Origin: Sphingomonas sp. Leaf339
Lineage (GTDB): Bacteria; Pseudomonadota; Alphaproteobacteria; Sphingomonadales; Sphingomonadaceae
NCBI RefSeq assembly: GCF_001426195.1
Contig: NZ_LMRS01000023.1
Span: 226,043 to 290,042 of the forward strand
Direction: 5' to 3'
Length of the DNA: 64,000 nt
Under the pieces are notes generated by a model that saw only the letters and a list, made by a program, of their open reading frames with translations, was not told where the DNA came from and made no database searches. This document shows, piece after piece, positions 18,100 to 27,132 of this stretch (its first letter is position 1; the number at the start of each line of letters is the position of its first letter). The translations under genes and the position numbers were made by a program.

Positions 18100-18129
18100 T
18101 TTAGGCCTAACCTTAGCCTAACTTTCCGC
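18100..18129. repeat. 30-bp repeat, copy 1 (inverted relative to copy at 29596)
   Basis: This sequence is identical, in reverse complement, to 29596-29625. It contains TTAGGCCTAA, a 10-base palindrome, two TTAGGC units 11 bases apart on the minus strand, and a six-base stem TTAGGC/GCCTAA. It lies between a rightward gene ending at 17978 and a leftward gene ending at 18181. Confidence 0.9.
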
Positions 18130-18180
18130 CGCTGATGGCAGGTCGTCCGCTGCGCACCGGCACAGCGGACGACCCGGATA

Positions 18181-18636
18181 TCAGGCGGCGCGCATCTTGA
18201 CGATCTTGCCCGGCTCGCGCGGGGGCTCGCCCTTGGGGAGGGCATCGATCAGCTCCATGCCGTCCGTCACCTGGCCCCAGACGGTGTACTGCTTGTCGAG
18301 GAAGCGGGCGTCGTCGAACACGACGAAGAACTGCGAGTTCGCCGTGTCCGGCTGGTTCGTGCGGGCCATCGAGCAGACGCCGCGGACGTGCGGTTCGGCG
18401 GAGAATTCAGCCTTCAAGTTCGGCTTGTCGCTACCGTGCATGCCGGTGCCGGTGGGGTCGCCTCCCTGCGCCATGAATCCGGGGATGACGCGGTGGAACA
18501 CGACGCCGTCATAGAAGCCGTCATTGGCCAGCTCGACGATCCGCTCGACATGCTTGGGGGCAAGATCGGGGCGCAGCTTGATCGTCACGTCGCCGCCGTC
18601 GAGCGTCATCGTCAGCGTTTCGGGGGTATCGGCCAT
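18181..18636 (-). CDS. Peptidyl-prolyl cis-trans isomerase, cyclophilin type
   Basis: The 151-residue protein from the ATG at 18636 (AAGGAAA upstream) carries cyclophilin motifs GVVFHRVIPGFMAQGGDPTGTG with the catalytic arginine, GVCSMARTNQPDTANSQFF and a C-terminal VWGQVTDGMELIDAL. No signal peptide is present, so it is the cytoplasmic PpiB-like form that speeds proline isomerisation in protein folding. A longer upstream reading is not supported. It is divergent from mgtE across 115 bases. Confidence 0.94.
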   Translation of the reverse strand: MADTPETLTMTLDGGDVTIKLRPDLAPKHVERIVELANDGFYDGVVFHRVIPGFMAQGGDPTGTGMHGSDKPNLKAEFSAEPHVRGVCSMARTNQPDTANSQFFVVFDDARFLDKQYTVWGQVTDGMELIDALPKGEPPREPGKIVKMRAA

Positions 18637-18751
18637 GGTGATTTCCTTTGATGCTATTCCGTGCGGCGGCAGATAGGTACGCATTCCGCCGCTGGCAAAT
18701 GATGCTGCATCGCGATAGGGCAACCCTCGCGCAGACAGCAGGGAGGCGGCG

Positions 18752-20155
18752 ATGAGCACCAGCGAGCTTCCCGACATCGAGGTCGAGGCCGAAACCGAGC
18801 TGGACGAGGACGACCATCTGCGTCCCGAGTTCATCCGGGCGGTGCTGGACGCGGTAGCGGACGGCAATGACGAGGAAGCGCGCTCGCTGGTCGAGCCGCT
18901 GCATCCCGCCGATCTGGCCGATCTGTTCGAGCTGACGCCGGGCGAACAGCGCGCGGCGCTGGCCCGCGCGGTCGCATCGTTGCTCGACGCCGACGTGTTC
19001 GCGGAGATGAACGATTACGTCCGCGAGGACCTGATCGACGCGCTCGAACCGCATGAGATCGCCGATCTGGCCGCCGAGCTGGATACCGACGACGCGGTCG
19101 CGATGATCGAGGACATGGACGAGGACGAGCAGCGCGCCGTGCTGCGCGCGCTCGACCCCGACGATCGCGCCGCGATCGAGGAGGCGCTGTCCTATCCCGA
19201 GGAATCTGCCGGCCGCCTGATGCAGCGCGAGCTGATCGCGGTGCCGGAGCATTGGACCGTCGGCGATGTCATCACCTATCTGCGCGGCCATGAGGAACTG
19301 ACCACCGATTTCTGGGAAATCTTCGTGGTCGATCCCGCGCACCGGCCGGTCGGCACCTGCGCGTTGTCGTGGATACTCCGCACGCCGCATTGGGTGCCGG
19401 TGGCCGATGTGATGGCGCGCGAGCAGACGCTGATCCCGGTCGACATGGATCAGGAAGAGGTCGCGCTGCGGTTCCAGAAATACGCGCTGATCTCCGCTGC
19501 CGTCACCGATGGTGGCGGGCGGCTGGTCGGTATGATCACCGTCGATGACGTCGTCCACATCATCCAGCAGGAGGCGGGCGAGGACGTGCTGCGCCTGTCC
19601 GGCGCGGGTGAGGGCGACATCAACGAACCGATCCGCTTCACGGTCAGGACGCGGTTGACGTGGCTGGTGGTCAACCTGGGTACGGCAATGCTGGCGGCGT
19701 CGGTCGTCAGCCTGTTCGAGGGGACGATCGCGCGGTTTGCGCTGCTTGCGGTGCTGATGCCGATCGTGTCGGGCATGGGCGGTAATGCGGGGACGCAGAC
19801 GCTGGCGGTGGTCGTGCGCGCGCTGGCGACGAACCAGCTAACCTCGTCGAATACGGTGCGGATGATCGTGCGCGAATTCCGGATCGCGGCGGCCAATGGC
19901 CTGTCGCTGGGGGTATTGATAGGGGCGGGCACCTTCCTCGTTTTCGGCAACCGGGATCTGTCGATCGTCATCGCGCTGGCGATGGTCATCAACAATCTGG
20001 TCGCGGGTCTGGGCGGGGTGATCGTGCCGGTGACGCTGGACCGGTTTCGGATCGATCCGGCGGTGTCGTCGGCGGTGTTCGTGACGACGATGACGGATGT
20101 GATGGGGTTCTTCTCGTTCCTGGGTCTGGCAACACTGTGGGGGTTGGGTGCGTGA
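18752..20155 (+). CDS. mgtE: Magnesium transporter MgtE
   Basis: The 467-residue protein has the complete MgtE plan: an acidic N domain of helical repeats (ADLADLFELTPGEQR onward, about residues 40-150), a CBS pair (about 155-285) with the Mg2+-sensing acidic face, the connecting helix, and five membrane helices from about 310. The membrane part includes LMPIVSGMGGNAGTQTLAV, the conserved pore-lining PxxxGxxGNxGxQ-like motif. GGAGG precedes the start. It imports Mg2+ under gating by cytoplasmic Mg2+. No riboswitch is evident in the leader. Confidence 0.97.
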   Translation: MSTSELPDIEVEAETELDEDDHLRPEFIRAVLDAVADGNDEEARSLVEPLHPADLADLFELTPGEQRAALARAVASLLDADVFAEMNDYVREDLIDALEPHEIADLAAELDTDDAVAMIEDMDEDEQRAVLRALDPDDRAAIEEALSYPEESAGRLMQRELIAVPEHWTVGDVITYLRGHEELTTDFWEIFVVDPAHRPVGTCALSWILRTPHWVPVADVMAREQTLIPVDMDQEEVALRFQKYALISAAVTDGGGRLVGMITVDDVVHIIQQEAGEDVLRLSGAGEGDINEPIRFTVRTRLTWLVVNLGTAMLAASVVSLFEGTIARFALLAVLMPIVSGMGGNAGTQTLAVVVRALATNQLTSSNTVRMIVREFRIAAANGLSLGVLIGAGTFLVFGNRDLSIVIALAMVINNLVAGLGGVIVPVTLDRFRIDPAVSSAVFVTTMTDVMGFFSFLGLATLWGLGA

Positions 20156-20197
20156 AGCGCGCTTGATCGCGCGCCGGTCATGCCCAGATGGGCTGGC

Positions 20198-20602
20198 ATG
20201 GCGCTTCATCTGACCAAAGTGGCGTTCGGCGCGACCAGCGTCGAGCATCTGGCCGAACGGCTGCGGATGCGCGCGGCGGAGGGTGGCATGTATCTGACCA
20301 CGCGGTATTTGCCCAAGCGGCATGAGGAGATCACGGGTCAGGGATCGCTGTTCTGGATCATCAAGCACCAGTTGGTCGCGCGGTCGCCGATCGTGTCGTT
20401 CGGCGAAGCGGAGGGTGGCCGCGTGGCGATCCACCTAAATCCCGAGCTGGTGCTGGTACAGGCGCGGCCAAAGCGCGCGCATCAGGGCTGGCGCTATCTG
20501 GAGGAGGCGGATGCGCCGGTAGATCTGGGTGGCGACGGGACCGGAATCGCCGAGATGCCGGCAGCATTGATGGGGAAGCTGGCAGAACTGGCGTTGATCT
20601 GA
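20198..20602 (+). CDS. DUF1489 family protein
   Basis: The 134-residue protein MALHLTKVAFGATSVEHLAERL matches DUF1489, a small cytoplasmic family of alphaproteobacteria with unknown function. Recognisable segments are LTTRYLPKRHEEI, GSLFWIIKHQLVARSPI and HQGWRYLEEADAPVDL. No ribosome site is obvious before the ATG at 20198; an upstream ATG at 20180 is also possible. It follows mgtE in the same direction 42 bases on, and converges with the XpaC-like gene. Confidence 0.85.
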   Translation: MALHLTKVAFGATSVEHLAERLRMRAAEGGMYLTTRYLPKRHEEITGQGSLFWIIKHQLVARSPIVSFGEAEGGRVAIHLNPELVLVQARPKRAHQGWRYLEEADAPVDLGGDGTGIAEMPAALMGKLAELALI

Positions 20603-20609
20603 GCCTCCG

Positions 20610-21323
20610 TCAGCCGGGGGCGCCGTCGCCGGTATATTTCATCTCGAGATAGCGGCCACGGGTCTGCAGGGAGTCGAGGTCACCCTGCGCCAGACGTTCG
20701 GTCATCGCGGCGATCTCGCGTTCGATGACTGACAGGCCGTCGACCAGTGCGGCATCGGGAGTACGGCCGTTGCGGTCGGTGCGGCGCAGGGGTTCGGGAA
20801 CGCGGGCATAATCATCGACGAAGGCGGGAAGCTGCTCGCCGACGAGGCGACGGATTTCCAGCGCCGATTCGCTATTGGCATCGACGCGGGCGAGTTGCGG
20901 GGCAAGCGTGCCGAGGCGGTCACCGATGCGGTCGACCAGATGCTGGGCGGGAGCGGGGAGCAGGCGGCGTTGCGCGTGAAGCCAGCGTTCGGTCTGCGCG
21001 GGCAGCGCCTTGATATCGACGGTCTTCAGCTTTTCCGGCGGTGGCGCGCGGTCGCTGGCGGCAGGGAGGATCGCGAACAGCATGGCAACGCCGACGAGCG
21101 CGACCAGCGTCATGAACACCCCCATGATGCCGATCGGGGTGACGAAGCCGATCGCGAACGCCGCAACGAGCACCGCCAGCATCGCCAGCGCGATCCGCTT
21201 CACCCGACGGGCGCCCTGACCGCGCGTGCGCACAGAATTGCGCGGCGCAGCGGGCTGGCCGGTGTCCGAGATGCGCGACCAGGAGGAGCGCGCAGCGGCG
21301 ATCGCGTCGTCGACTTCGCTCAT
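20610..21323 (-). CDS. Membrane protein, XpaC-like partner of TelA (tentative)
   Basis: The 237-residue protein has a charged cytoplasmic N-terminus (about 40 residues), two adjacent membrane helices (IALAMLAVLVAAFAIGF and GVFMTLVALVGVAMLFAIL) and a helical soluble C-terminal part of about 145 residues. It sits four bases after the stop of the TelA gene. In Firmicutes the TelA-like YaaN is encoded beside XpaC, which has a similar two-helix plus coil layout, so XpaC-like is the best guess by context. Sequence motifs alone do not prove it. Confidence 0.55.
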   Translation of the reverse strand: MSEVDDAIAAARSSWSRISDTGQPAAPRNSVRTRGQGARRVKRIALAMLAVLVAAFAIGFVTPIGIMGVFMTLVALVGVAMLFAILPAASDRAPPPEKLKTVDIKALPAQTERWLHAQRRLLPAPAQHLVDRIGDRLGTLAPQLARVDANSESALEIRRLVGEQLPAFVDDYARVPEPLRRTDRNGRTPDAALVDGLSVIEREIAAMTERLAQGDLDSLQTRGRYLEMKYTGDGAPG

Positions 21324-21327
21324 GCGA

Positions 21328-22530
21328 TTACAGCGCCTCCAGTCGATACTGGTCGGACGGGCCCTTCAGCGCGCCCTGTGATGCGCCTTCGGCACGGGCG
21401 ATATAGCCGCGCGATTTTTCGACCTCGTTGCCCAACGTGTTGACGGTGGTCTTCATCGAATCGAGCGCCTTCATCTTGAAGGTGTCGATCGCGTCCATCG
21501 TGTCGTAGATGTTCTGGAACGCGCGTTGCAGCGTTTCGATCGGGATCGTCGCGCTAGCCGCCTGTTCATGGATGCGGGCGGTGTTTTCCTTCAGCAGCTT
21601 GCCGGTCGAATCGATGATGTTGGCGGTGGTGGTGTTCAGCTGCGTGATCTGTTCCAGCACCAGTTTCTGGTTGGTCAGCGCCTGCGCCACGGTGACGGCG
21701 GTGCGCAGCGCCGCGACGGTGGTGGTGGAGGCGCGATCGACGCCCTTCACCAGCTCGACATTGTTCTTTTTGACCAGATCGAGCGCCAGATAACCCTGCA
21801 CGGTGACCGCCATCTGGGTCAGCAGGTCCTGCGTCCGCTGGCGGGTGTAGAACAACGCGGTTTCGCGGATCGCCTTGGCTTTGGCGGGATCGGTGTGATC
21901 CAGGTCGTTGGCCTTGTCCTCCAGCTTGCCGTCCATCGTCTGTGACAGGTGGATCATCTGTTCGAGGCGACCCATCGCCGCCCACAGGTTCGCGCGTTCC
22001 GTATCGATCGCGGCGTTGTCCATCAGCAGCTCGTCCTTGCCGCTGGCGAGGCTCTTCAGGATCGAGCTGATATGCGTCTGCGAGGATTTGTACCCGTCGA
22101 AGTAATTGCGCATCTTGTTGCCGAACGGGATGATGCCGAACAGCTTTTGCGGGGCGGTCAGGTTGCCCTTCTTGCCGGGATCGAGATCCTCGACGACGCG
22201 GCGCAGTTCGGCCAGATCCTTGCCGACGCCGGTGTCCTGATCCATCGCCTTGACCGGGCGATCGAGGAAGCGGTTCGACTGGCCGGCGGCCTCGCGAATT
22301 TCCTTGGCACCCATCGCGGTGATCGCATCGACGCGGCGGCCGAATTCGGGGCTGTTCACGTCCTGCGCGACCAGATCGGCGACGAAGGTATCGACGCGGG
22401 AATCCAGCTCGGTCTTCTTGCCGTCGTCTACGGGGACGAGGCCGGCGGCCTTGGCAGCCGTGACGGTGGGCACCGGATCGGGCGGCGTCAGCACCAGTTC
22501 TTTTTCGGCCGTGGTCGTCTCGACGCTCAT
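21328..22530 (-). CDS. Toxic anion resistance protein, TelA family
   Basis: The 400-residue protein is almost wholly alpha-helical and carries typical TelA stretches: NKMRNYFDGYKSSQTHIS, LLMDNAAIDTERANLW, ETALFYTRQRTQDLLTQMAV, NQKLVLEQITQLNTTTANII and a terminal NTLGNEVEKSRGYI. TelA/KlaA-type proteins were linked to tellurite and other stress resistance, and chromosomal copies often form part of envelope-stress modules; the biochemical role is unknown. It is followed closely by the two-helix membrane gene. No TerD-type genes are present in the window. Confidence 0.92.
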   Translation of the reverse strand: MSVETTTAEKELVLTPPDPVPTVTAAKAAGLVPVDDGKKTELDSRVDTFVADLVAQDVNSPEFGRRVDAITAMGAKEIREAAGQSNRFLDRPVKAMDQDTGVGKDLAELRRVVEDLDPGKKGNLTAPQKLFGIIPFGNKMRNYFDGYKSSQTHISSILKSLASGKDELLMDNAAIDTERANLWAAMGRLEQMIHLSQTMDGKLEDKANDLDHTDPAKAKAIRETALFYTRQRTQDLLTQMAVTVQGYLALDLVKKNNVELVKGVDRASTTTVAALRTAVTVAQALTNQKLVLEQITQLNTTTANIIDSTGKLLKENTARIHEQAASATIPIETLQRAFQNIYDTMDAIDTFKMKALDSMKTTVNTLGNEVEKSRGYIARAEGASQGALKGPSDQYRLEAL

Positions 22531-22620
22531 ATCACCGTCCCGCTGTGCAATGAGCCGTCAAAATGCGCGGGTGACGCCGGCAAGACAAGTGCCTTATCGA
22601 AGCAATACACATCTAAAGAT

Positions 22621-22654
22621 GGGGCCGGTCCCCGAACAGGCGAGAACCGGCCCC
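22621..22654 (-). terminator. Possible terminator after the PEP-CTERM gene
   Basis: GGGGCCGGT (22621-22629) and ACCGGCCCC (22646-22654) form a nine-bp stem just past the stop at 22661 on the minus strand. The following bases ATCTTTAG contain only a weak T tract. Confidence 0.55.
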
Positions 22655-22660
22655 GTCCGG

Positions 22661-23290
22661 TCAGGCGAAACGGACGGCTGGACGGCGGCGCAGACGCAGG
22701 GTCAGGCCGATGGCGGCCATCCCCACGAACATCATCGCCCAGCTGGCCGGTTCGGGCACGGCGGCGGTCAGCATGGCGTTGTCAGGCGCGAAATCGGTCA
22801 CGAAGGTGCCAGCGCCGACGCCGTTACGCGGCCACAGGTTCCAGCTGTAATCCTGCACCGCGAACCCGGTGCTGGCGAACAGCGTGCCGGACACGGCCAG
22901 CGAGAATGCGTTGCCGGCGATCGTCGCGGTCAGCGGATTGGCGCCGACGACGGCAGTGCCATCTTTGTTTACGCGCACGACCTGATTGAAGCGGACATTC
23001 GGCGCGCCGAGGCTGGCGAAGGGAGCATTGGCACCGGTGCCGGTGTTGACGCCGATGATATAAACGCCCGCGGTCGTCGCATCGATCGCACCCGCCATGG
23101 TCGCGCCCAGCGTAAACACGTTGGTGAGGGCGTTATAATCGACGGTGAACGACGTGACATCGAGATCAGCGGCCGCGCCGACATAACCGGGCGAGAAATC
23201 ACCGATCGGATCGACGACCGTGGCCGCCTGTGCCGCCGGTGTAACCAGCATGGCGGCCGCGATCGTGGTGATAAGATAGAGCGTCTTCAT
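22661..23290 (-). CDS. PEPxxWA-CTERM sorting domain-containing exported protein
   Basis: The 209-residue protein from the ATG at 23290 (GGGAAG upstream) has a signal peptide MKTLYLITTIAAAMLVTPAAQA, a serine/threonine-rich beta body, and a C-terminal sorting tag: VPEPASWAMM, a hydrophobic helix FVGMAAIGLTL and the basic end RLRRRPAVRF. In this system an exosortase cuts at the PEP motif and the mature protein is released to the surface or matrix. No exosortase gene is in the window. The body has no recognised domain. Confidence 0.9.
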   Translation of the reverse strand: MKTLYLITTIAAAMLVTPAAQAATVVDPIGDFSPGYVGAAADLDVTSFTVDYNALTNVFTLGATMAGAIDATTAGVYIIGVNTGTGANAPFASLGAPNVRFNQVVRVNKDGTAVVGANPLTATIAGNAFSLAVSGTLFASTGFAVQDYSWNLWPRNGVGAGTFVTDFAPDNAMLTAAVPEPASWAMMFVGMAAIGLTLRLRRRPAVRFA

Positions 23291-23488
23291 GACAATCTTC
23301 CCGAAGCATTGGCCCATGGGAAATGGATTTTCCGGGCGACAACAGCTCCGGATCGGACTTAATCCCGATTAGTCATAAGGGCAACGATTCCCGCCGTCGT
23401 TGCAGCGCACCAATTGATGCCCTTCCCGAAAAGCGTCAGTTCGGCTATGAGCGCACGCAATTATAGCCCCAGACATTCAGGATTCCTC

Positions 23489-25333
23489 ATGAGCCTCCGC
23501 AACGTGGCGATCATCGCGCACGTCGATCATGGTAAAACCACCCTGGTCGATCAGCTCTTTCGCCAGTCCGGCACGTTCCGCGACAACCAGCGCATCGAAG
23601 AGCGCGCCATGGATTCGAACGACCTTGAAAAAGAGCGCGGGATCACGATCCTTGCCAAGCCGACGTCGGTCGACTGGACCCCGCCGGGCGCGAGCGAATC
23701 GATTCGTATCAACATCGTCGATACACCCGGCCACGCTGATTTCGGCGGTGAGGTGGAGCGCATCCTGAGCATGGTCGACGGCGTCGTCCTGCTGGTCGAT
23801 TCGTCGGAAGGCGCGATGCCGCAGACGAAGTTCGTGACCGGCAAGGCGCTGGCGCTGGGCTTGAAGCCGATCGTCGTGGTCAACAAGGTCGATCGCAGCG
23901 ACGCGCGCATCCAGGAAGTGCTGGACGAGGTGTTCGATCTGTTCGTGTCGCTGGACGCCAATGACGAGCAGCTCGATTTCCCGGTGCTCTATGCGTCGGG
24001 CCGCAACGGTTACGCCTCGACCGACATGGATGCGCGCGAAGGCACGCTGATCCCGATGTTCGAGACGATCGTGAGCCATGTGCCGGCACCGGCGGTGGAA
24101 GTGGAGGGCGTGCCCTTTACCTTCCTCGTCACGCTGCTCGACCGCGATCCGTTCCTGGGTCGCATCCTGACCGGCCGCGTCAATTCGGGCACGATCAAGA
24201 TCAACCAGCCGATCCACGCGCTGGGTGACGACGGCACGATCGTCGAGACCGGCCGCGCGTCGAAGATCCTGTCGTTCCACGGACTCGATCGCGTTCCTGT
24301 CGACGAGGCCAAGGCAGGCGATATCATCAGCCTGGCCGGCCTGTCGGTCGCTACCGTCGCCAACACGATCGCCGACATCACCGTCACCGAAGCGCTGCAC
24401 GCACAGCCGATCGATCCGCCGACGCTGTCGATGCGGTTCGCGGTGAACGATTCGCCGATGGCGGGTCGTGAAGGCACCAAGGTGACGTCGCGCATGATTC
24501 GCGACCGCCTGTTCCGCGAAGCCGAATCGAACGTCGCCGTGAAGGTGACCGAGGCGTCCGACCGCGACAGCTTCGAAGTTGCCGGCCGCGGCGAGCTTCA
24601 GCTCGGCGTGCTGATCGAGACGATGCGTCGCGAGGGTTTCGAACTAGGCATCTCGCGTCCGCGCGTGCTGTTCGGTGAGGACGAGAACGGCAACAAGACC
24701 GAGCCGTACGAAACCGTCATCATCGACGTCGACGACGAGCATTCGGGCACGGTCGTCGAGAAGATGAACCTGCGCAAGGCGGAGATGACCGACATGCGGC
24801 CATCGACCGGCGGCAAGACGCGCATCACCTTCTCAGCCCCTTCACGCGGCATGATCGGGTATCACGGCGAGTTCCTGTCGGACACGCGCGGCACCGGCAT
24901 CATGAACCGGCTGTTCGAGAAGTATGGCCCCCACAAGGGCAAGATCGAAGGCCGCAAGAACGGCGTGCTGATCTCGAACGGCACGGGCGAAGCCAACAAC
25001 TACGCACTGGGTCCGCTGGAAGAGCGCGGCATCCTGTTCGTGGGCCATGGCGAAGCGCTATACGAGGGCATGATCGTCGGCGAGAACGCCAAGCCGGACG
25101 ACCTTGAGGTCAATCCGATGAAGACCAAGGCGCTGACCAACTTCCGCGCGTCGGGTGGCAAGGACGATCAGGTGCGCCTGACCCCGCCGAAGCGCGCGAC
25201 GCTAGAGCAGGCGATCGCGTATATCGACGACGACGAGATGGTCGAAGTGACGCCGAAGTCGATCCGGCTGCGCAAGCGCTATCTGGACGCGAACGAGCGC
25301 AAGAAGGCGAGCCGCGCAAAACAGGCCGCGTAA
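23489..25333 (+). CDS. typA: Ribosome-associated translational GTPase TypA/BipA
   Basis: The 614-residue protein begins MSLRNVAIIAHVDHGKTT (P-loop at 10-18). It continues with the switch regions RGITILAK and DTPGHADFGGE, the G4 motif NKVD, EF-G-like domains II, III and V, and the TypA-specific C-terminal domain ending in a lysine-rich tail. It is a 50S-assembly and stress-response GTPase. The ATG at 23489 has AGGA seven bases upstream; the frame is open further to 23414 but that part does not resemble the family. A strong terminator follows. Confidence 0.97.
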   Translation: MSLRNVAIIAHVDHGKTTLVDQLFRQSGTFRDNQRIEERAMDSNDLEKERGITILAKPTSVDWTPPGASESIRINIVDTPGHADFGGEVERILSMVDGVVLLVDSSEGAMPQTKFVTGKALALGLKPIVVVNKVDRSDARIQEVLDEVFDLFVSLDANDEQLDFPVLYASGRNGYASTDMDAREGTLIPMFETIVSHVPAPAVEVEGVPFTFLVTLLDRDPFLGRILTGRVNSGTIKINQPIHALGDDGTIVETGRASKILSFHGLDRVPVDEAKAGDIISLAGLSVATVANTIADITVTEALHAQPIDPPTLSMRFAVNDSPMAGREGTKVTSRMIRDRLFREAESNVAVKVTEASDRDSFEVAGRGELQLGVLIETMRREGFELGISRPRVLFGEDENGNKTEPYETVIIDVDDEHSGTVVEKMNLRKAEMTDMRPSTGGKTRITFSAPSRGMIGYHGEFLSDTRGTGIMNRLFEKYGPHKGKIEGRKNGVLISNGTGEANNYALGPLEERGILFVGHGEALYEGMIVGENAKPDDLEVNPMKTKALTNFRASGGKDDQVRLTPPKRATLEQAIAYIDDDEMVEVTPKSIRLRKRYLDANERKKASRAKQAA

Positions 25334-25447
25334 GGCGGGCCGGGCACGGCGCAGTGAAGCTGCACTGAGCCGAAGAGGCCCGCCCGGCCGGCCTCGCCAC
25401 AGCGAGGACCGACGGCGCGGCTTTGCCGCGACGGGGCTGATGATAGA

Positions 25448-25482
25448 GAAGGGGTCGGACGGAAACGTCCGGCCCTTTTCTC
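25448..25482 (+). terminator. Intrinsic terminator of typA
   Basis: A stem of about 14 bp (25448-25461 with 25466-25479, including G-U pairs) closes a GAAA tetraloop and runs into TTTTCTCG. GNRA loop and T run make a good factor-independent terminator. Confidence 0.85.
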
Positions 25483-25593
25483 GTTCTTGGCCGCCGTGAC
25501 CGGCATCGCCCCGCCGGGATGGGAGGGGGTGGCCACGTGCCCGATCCGCTCTACACTCGACCGCCAGCCATGGGCCGGTGGGGAGGGAACAGG

Positions 25594-26280
25594 ATGCCGA
25601 TCGGCCTGAAATGGGTAGCGGTTGCGGTGATGGCGGGGGCGTTCGGGCTGTCCGTCGCGCATTCGACGCCGTTGGCGCAGGCGAGCGAGCCCGCGTCGCA
25701 GGACAAGCCGATCGTCGTCATCGGTCCCGACCAGCCGGACATCATCGTGACGGGCGAGCGACCGGCGATCAGGGGCGGTCTGTGGAAGTTCACGCGGTCT
25801 GCGACAATGGGAAACGGTTCGCGGTCGTTCCGTTTCGCTGTCTGCCTGCCCGACAGCGCGTTGGAAGCGGCGCTGCGGGCGATGGCGGGTGAGCAATCCG
25901 CGATGCCGCGAGCGATCAGGTGCAGTTCGCTGCGGCTAAAGGTTGCAGACGGGCGGATCAGGGGTGGCCGGTCATGCCTACGGCCGGTCAGCCAACCGGG
26001 CGCAAAGCCGGGCAACAGCAAACTTGATGTGTCGGGACGCTATGATGCGAAGCGGCTCACGATAAATTTCCTGTCCGACGACTTGTTCGACGGGATGCAA
26101 CGGGGCGGGGGACCGGGTTGGAACCCGGATCGTCCACAAAGTCAGCGCTGGCAGGTGGAGGCGACACGAACTGGTGACTGCCCGGCGGAGCGTCGCCTCG
26201 ATCAACGGACGCTGGAAGAGGTGGTGTTCCGGCTGTTCGATCCGGGTGGGTCGGATGACGACACGGTTTTCCCGGACTGA
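25594..26280 (+). CDS. Exported protein of unknown function (DUF3617-like)
   Basis: The 228-residue protein starts after GGAGGGAACAG and has a signal peptide MPIGLKWVAVAVMAGAFGLSVAHS. The mature part contains GGLWKFTRSATMGNGSRSFRFAVCLPDSALE, RAIRCSSLRLKVADGRI and SRGGRSCLRP-like cysteine positions. The ordering (GLWK...C...C) recalls DUF3617, a small periplasmic family of sphingomonads, but the match is weak. It is separated by about 110 bases from the typA terminator and is 35 bases before the AroE-like gene. Confidence 0.6.
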   Translation: MPIGLKWVAVAVMAGAFGLSVAHSTPLAQASEPASQDKPIVVIGPDQPDIIVTGERPAIRGGLWKFTRSATMGNGSRSFRFAVCLPDSALEAALRAMAGEQSAMPRAIRCSSLRLKVADGRIRGGRSCLRPVSQPGAKPGNSKLDVSGRYDAKRLTINFLSDDLFDGMQRGGGPGWNPDRPQSQRWQVEATRTGDCPAERRLDQRTLEEVVFRLFDPGGSDDDTVFPD

Positions 26281-26315
26281 TTGGCCGGATCGCCCTGCGA
26301 CGGTATAGTGTCCCG

Positions 26316-27131
26316 ATGACCAGCAAACCCCCGATCGGCCGCGATACGCGGTTATGTATGTCGCTTGCCACCCGGCCGGGTAATTTCGGATCGCGGTTCC
26401 ATAACCGGCTCTATGAACTGATGGGGCTGGATTACGTCTACAAGGCGTTCACGACGACCGATCTGCCGGGTGCGATCGGCGGCATCCGGGCGCTGGGGGT
26501 GCGAGGTTGCGCCATATCGATGCCGTTCAAGGAAGATGTGATCGCCTTGCTCGACGGGTTGGCACGGTCGGCGGCGGCGATCGACAGCGTGAACACGATC
26601 GTGAACGACGATGGCGTGCTGACCGGGCATAACACCGATTATGCGGCGGTGGCTGCACTGATCGCGGAGGTCGATCCGGCGACGCGGTTCGTGCTGCGGG
26701 GATCGGGCGGGATGGCGAAGGCGGTGGCGGCGGCGATGCGCGATGCGGGCTTTAGTGACGGGGTGATCGTTGCACGTAACGAGGCGAAGGGGCGGCCGCT
26801 GGCGGACCTGTATGGCTTTGGCTGGCGATCCGAGTTGGGCGACGAGGGTGCGCCGCTGCTGGTGAACGTGACGCCGCTGGGGATGGCGGGCGGCGATGCC
26901 GATGCGATGGCGTTTCCGGGGGCGATGGTCGCGGCGTGTGAGGTGGCGTTCGACGTGGTGGCGATCCCGGCGGCGACACCCTTCCTGAACGCGGCCGAGG
27001 CGGCGGGGAAGCGGCGGATCACCGGCGCGGCGGTGGCGACGTTGCAGGCGCTGGAGCAGTTCGTGCTCTACACGGGGGTACGGCCTAGCGATGCGCAGGT
27101 GGCAGAGGCGGAGACTTTTGCGCGGGGGTAG
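26316..27131 (+). CDS. Shikimate dehydrogenase-like oxidoreductase
   Basis: The 271-residue protein has an AroE-type fold: a substrate part with RLCMSLATRPGNFG and ISMPFKEDV, whose lysine is the catalytic one, DSVNTIVNDDG and GHNTDYAA, then a Rossmann half with RGSGGMAKAVAAAMRDAG and VTPLGMAGG. The N-terminus lacks the usual GxPxxHS; it reads CMSLATRPGNFG, as in the SdhL/HI0607-type shikimate dehydrogenase-like branch, which reduces shikimate very slowly. So it may be a paralogue rather than the main AroE. It ends one base before the convergent EVE gene. Confidence 0.82.
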   Translation: MTSKPPIGRDTRLCMSLATRPGNFGSRFHNRLYELMGLDYVYKAFTTTDLPGAIGGIRALGVRGCAISMPFKEDVIALLDGLARSAAAIDSVNTIVNDDGVLTGHNTDYAAVAALIAEVDPATRFVLRGSGGMAKAVAAAMRDAGFSDGVIVARNEAKGRPLADLYGFGWRSELGDEGAPLLVNVTPLGMAGGDADAMAFPGAMVAACEVAFDVVAIPAATPFLNAAEAAGKRRITGAAVATLQALEQFVLYTGVRPSDAQVAEAETFARG

Positions 27132-27132
27132 A

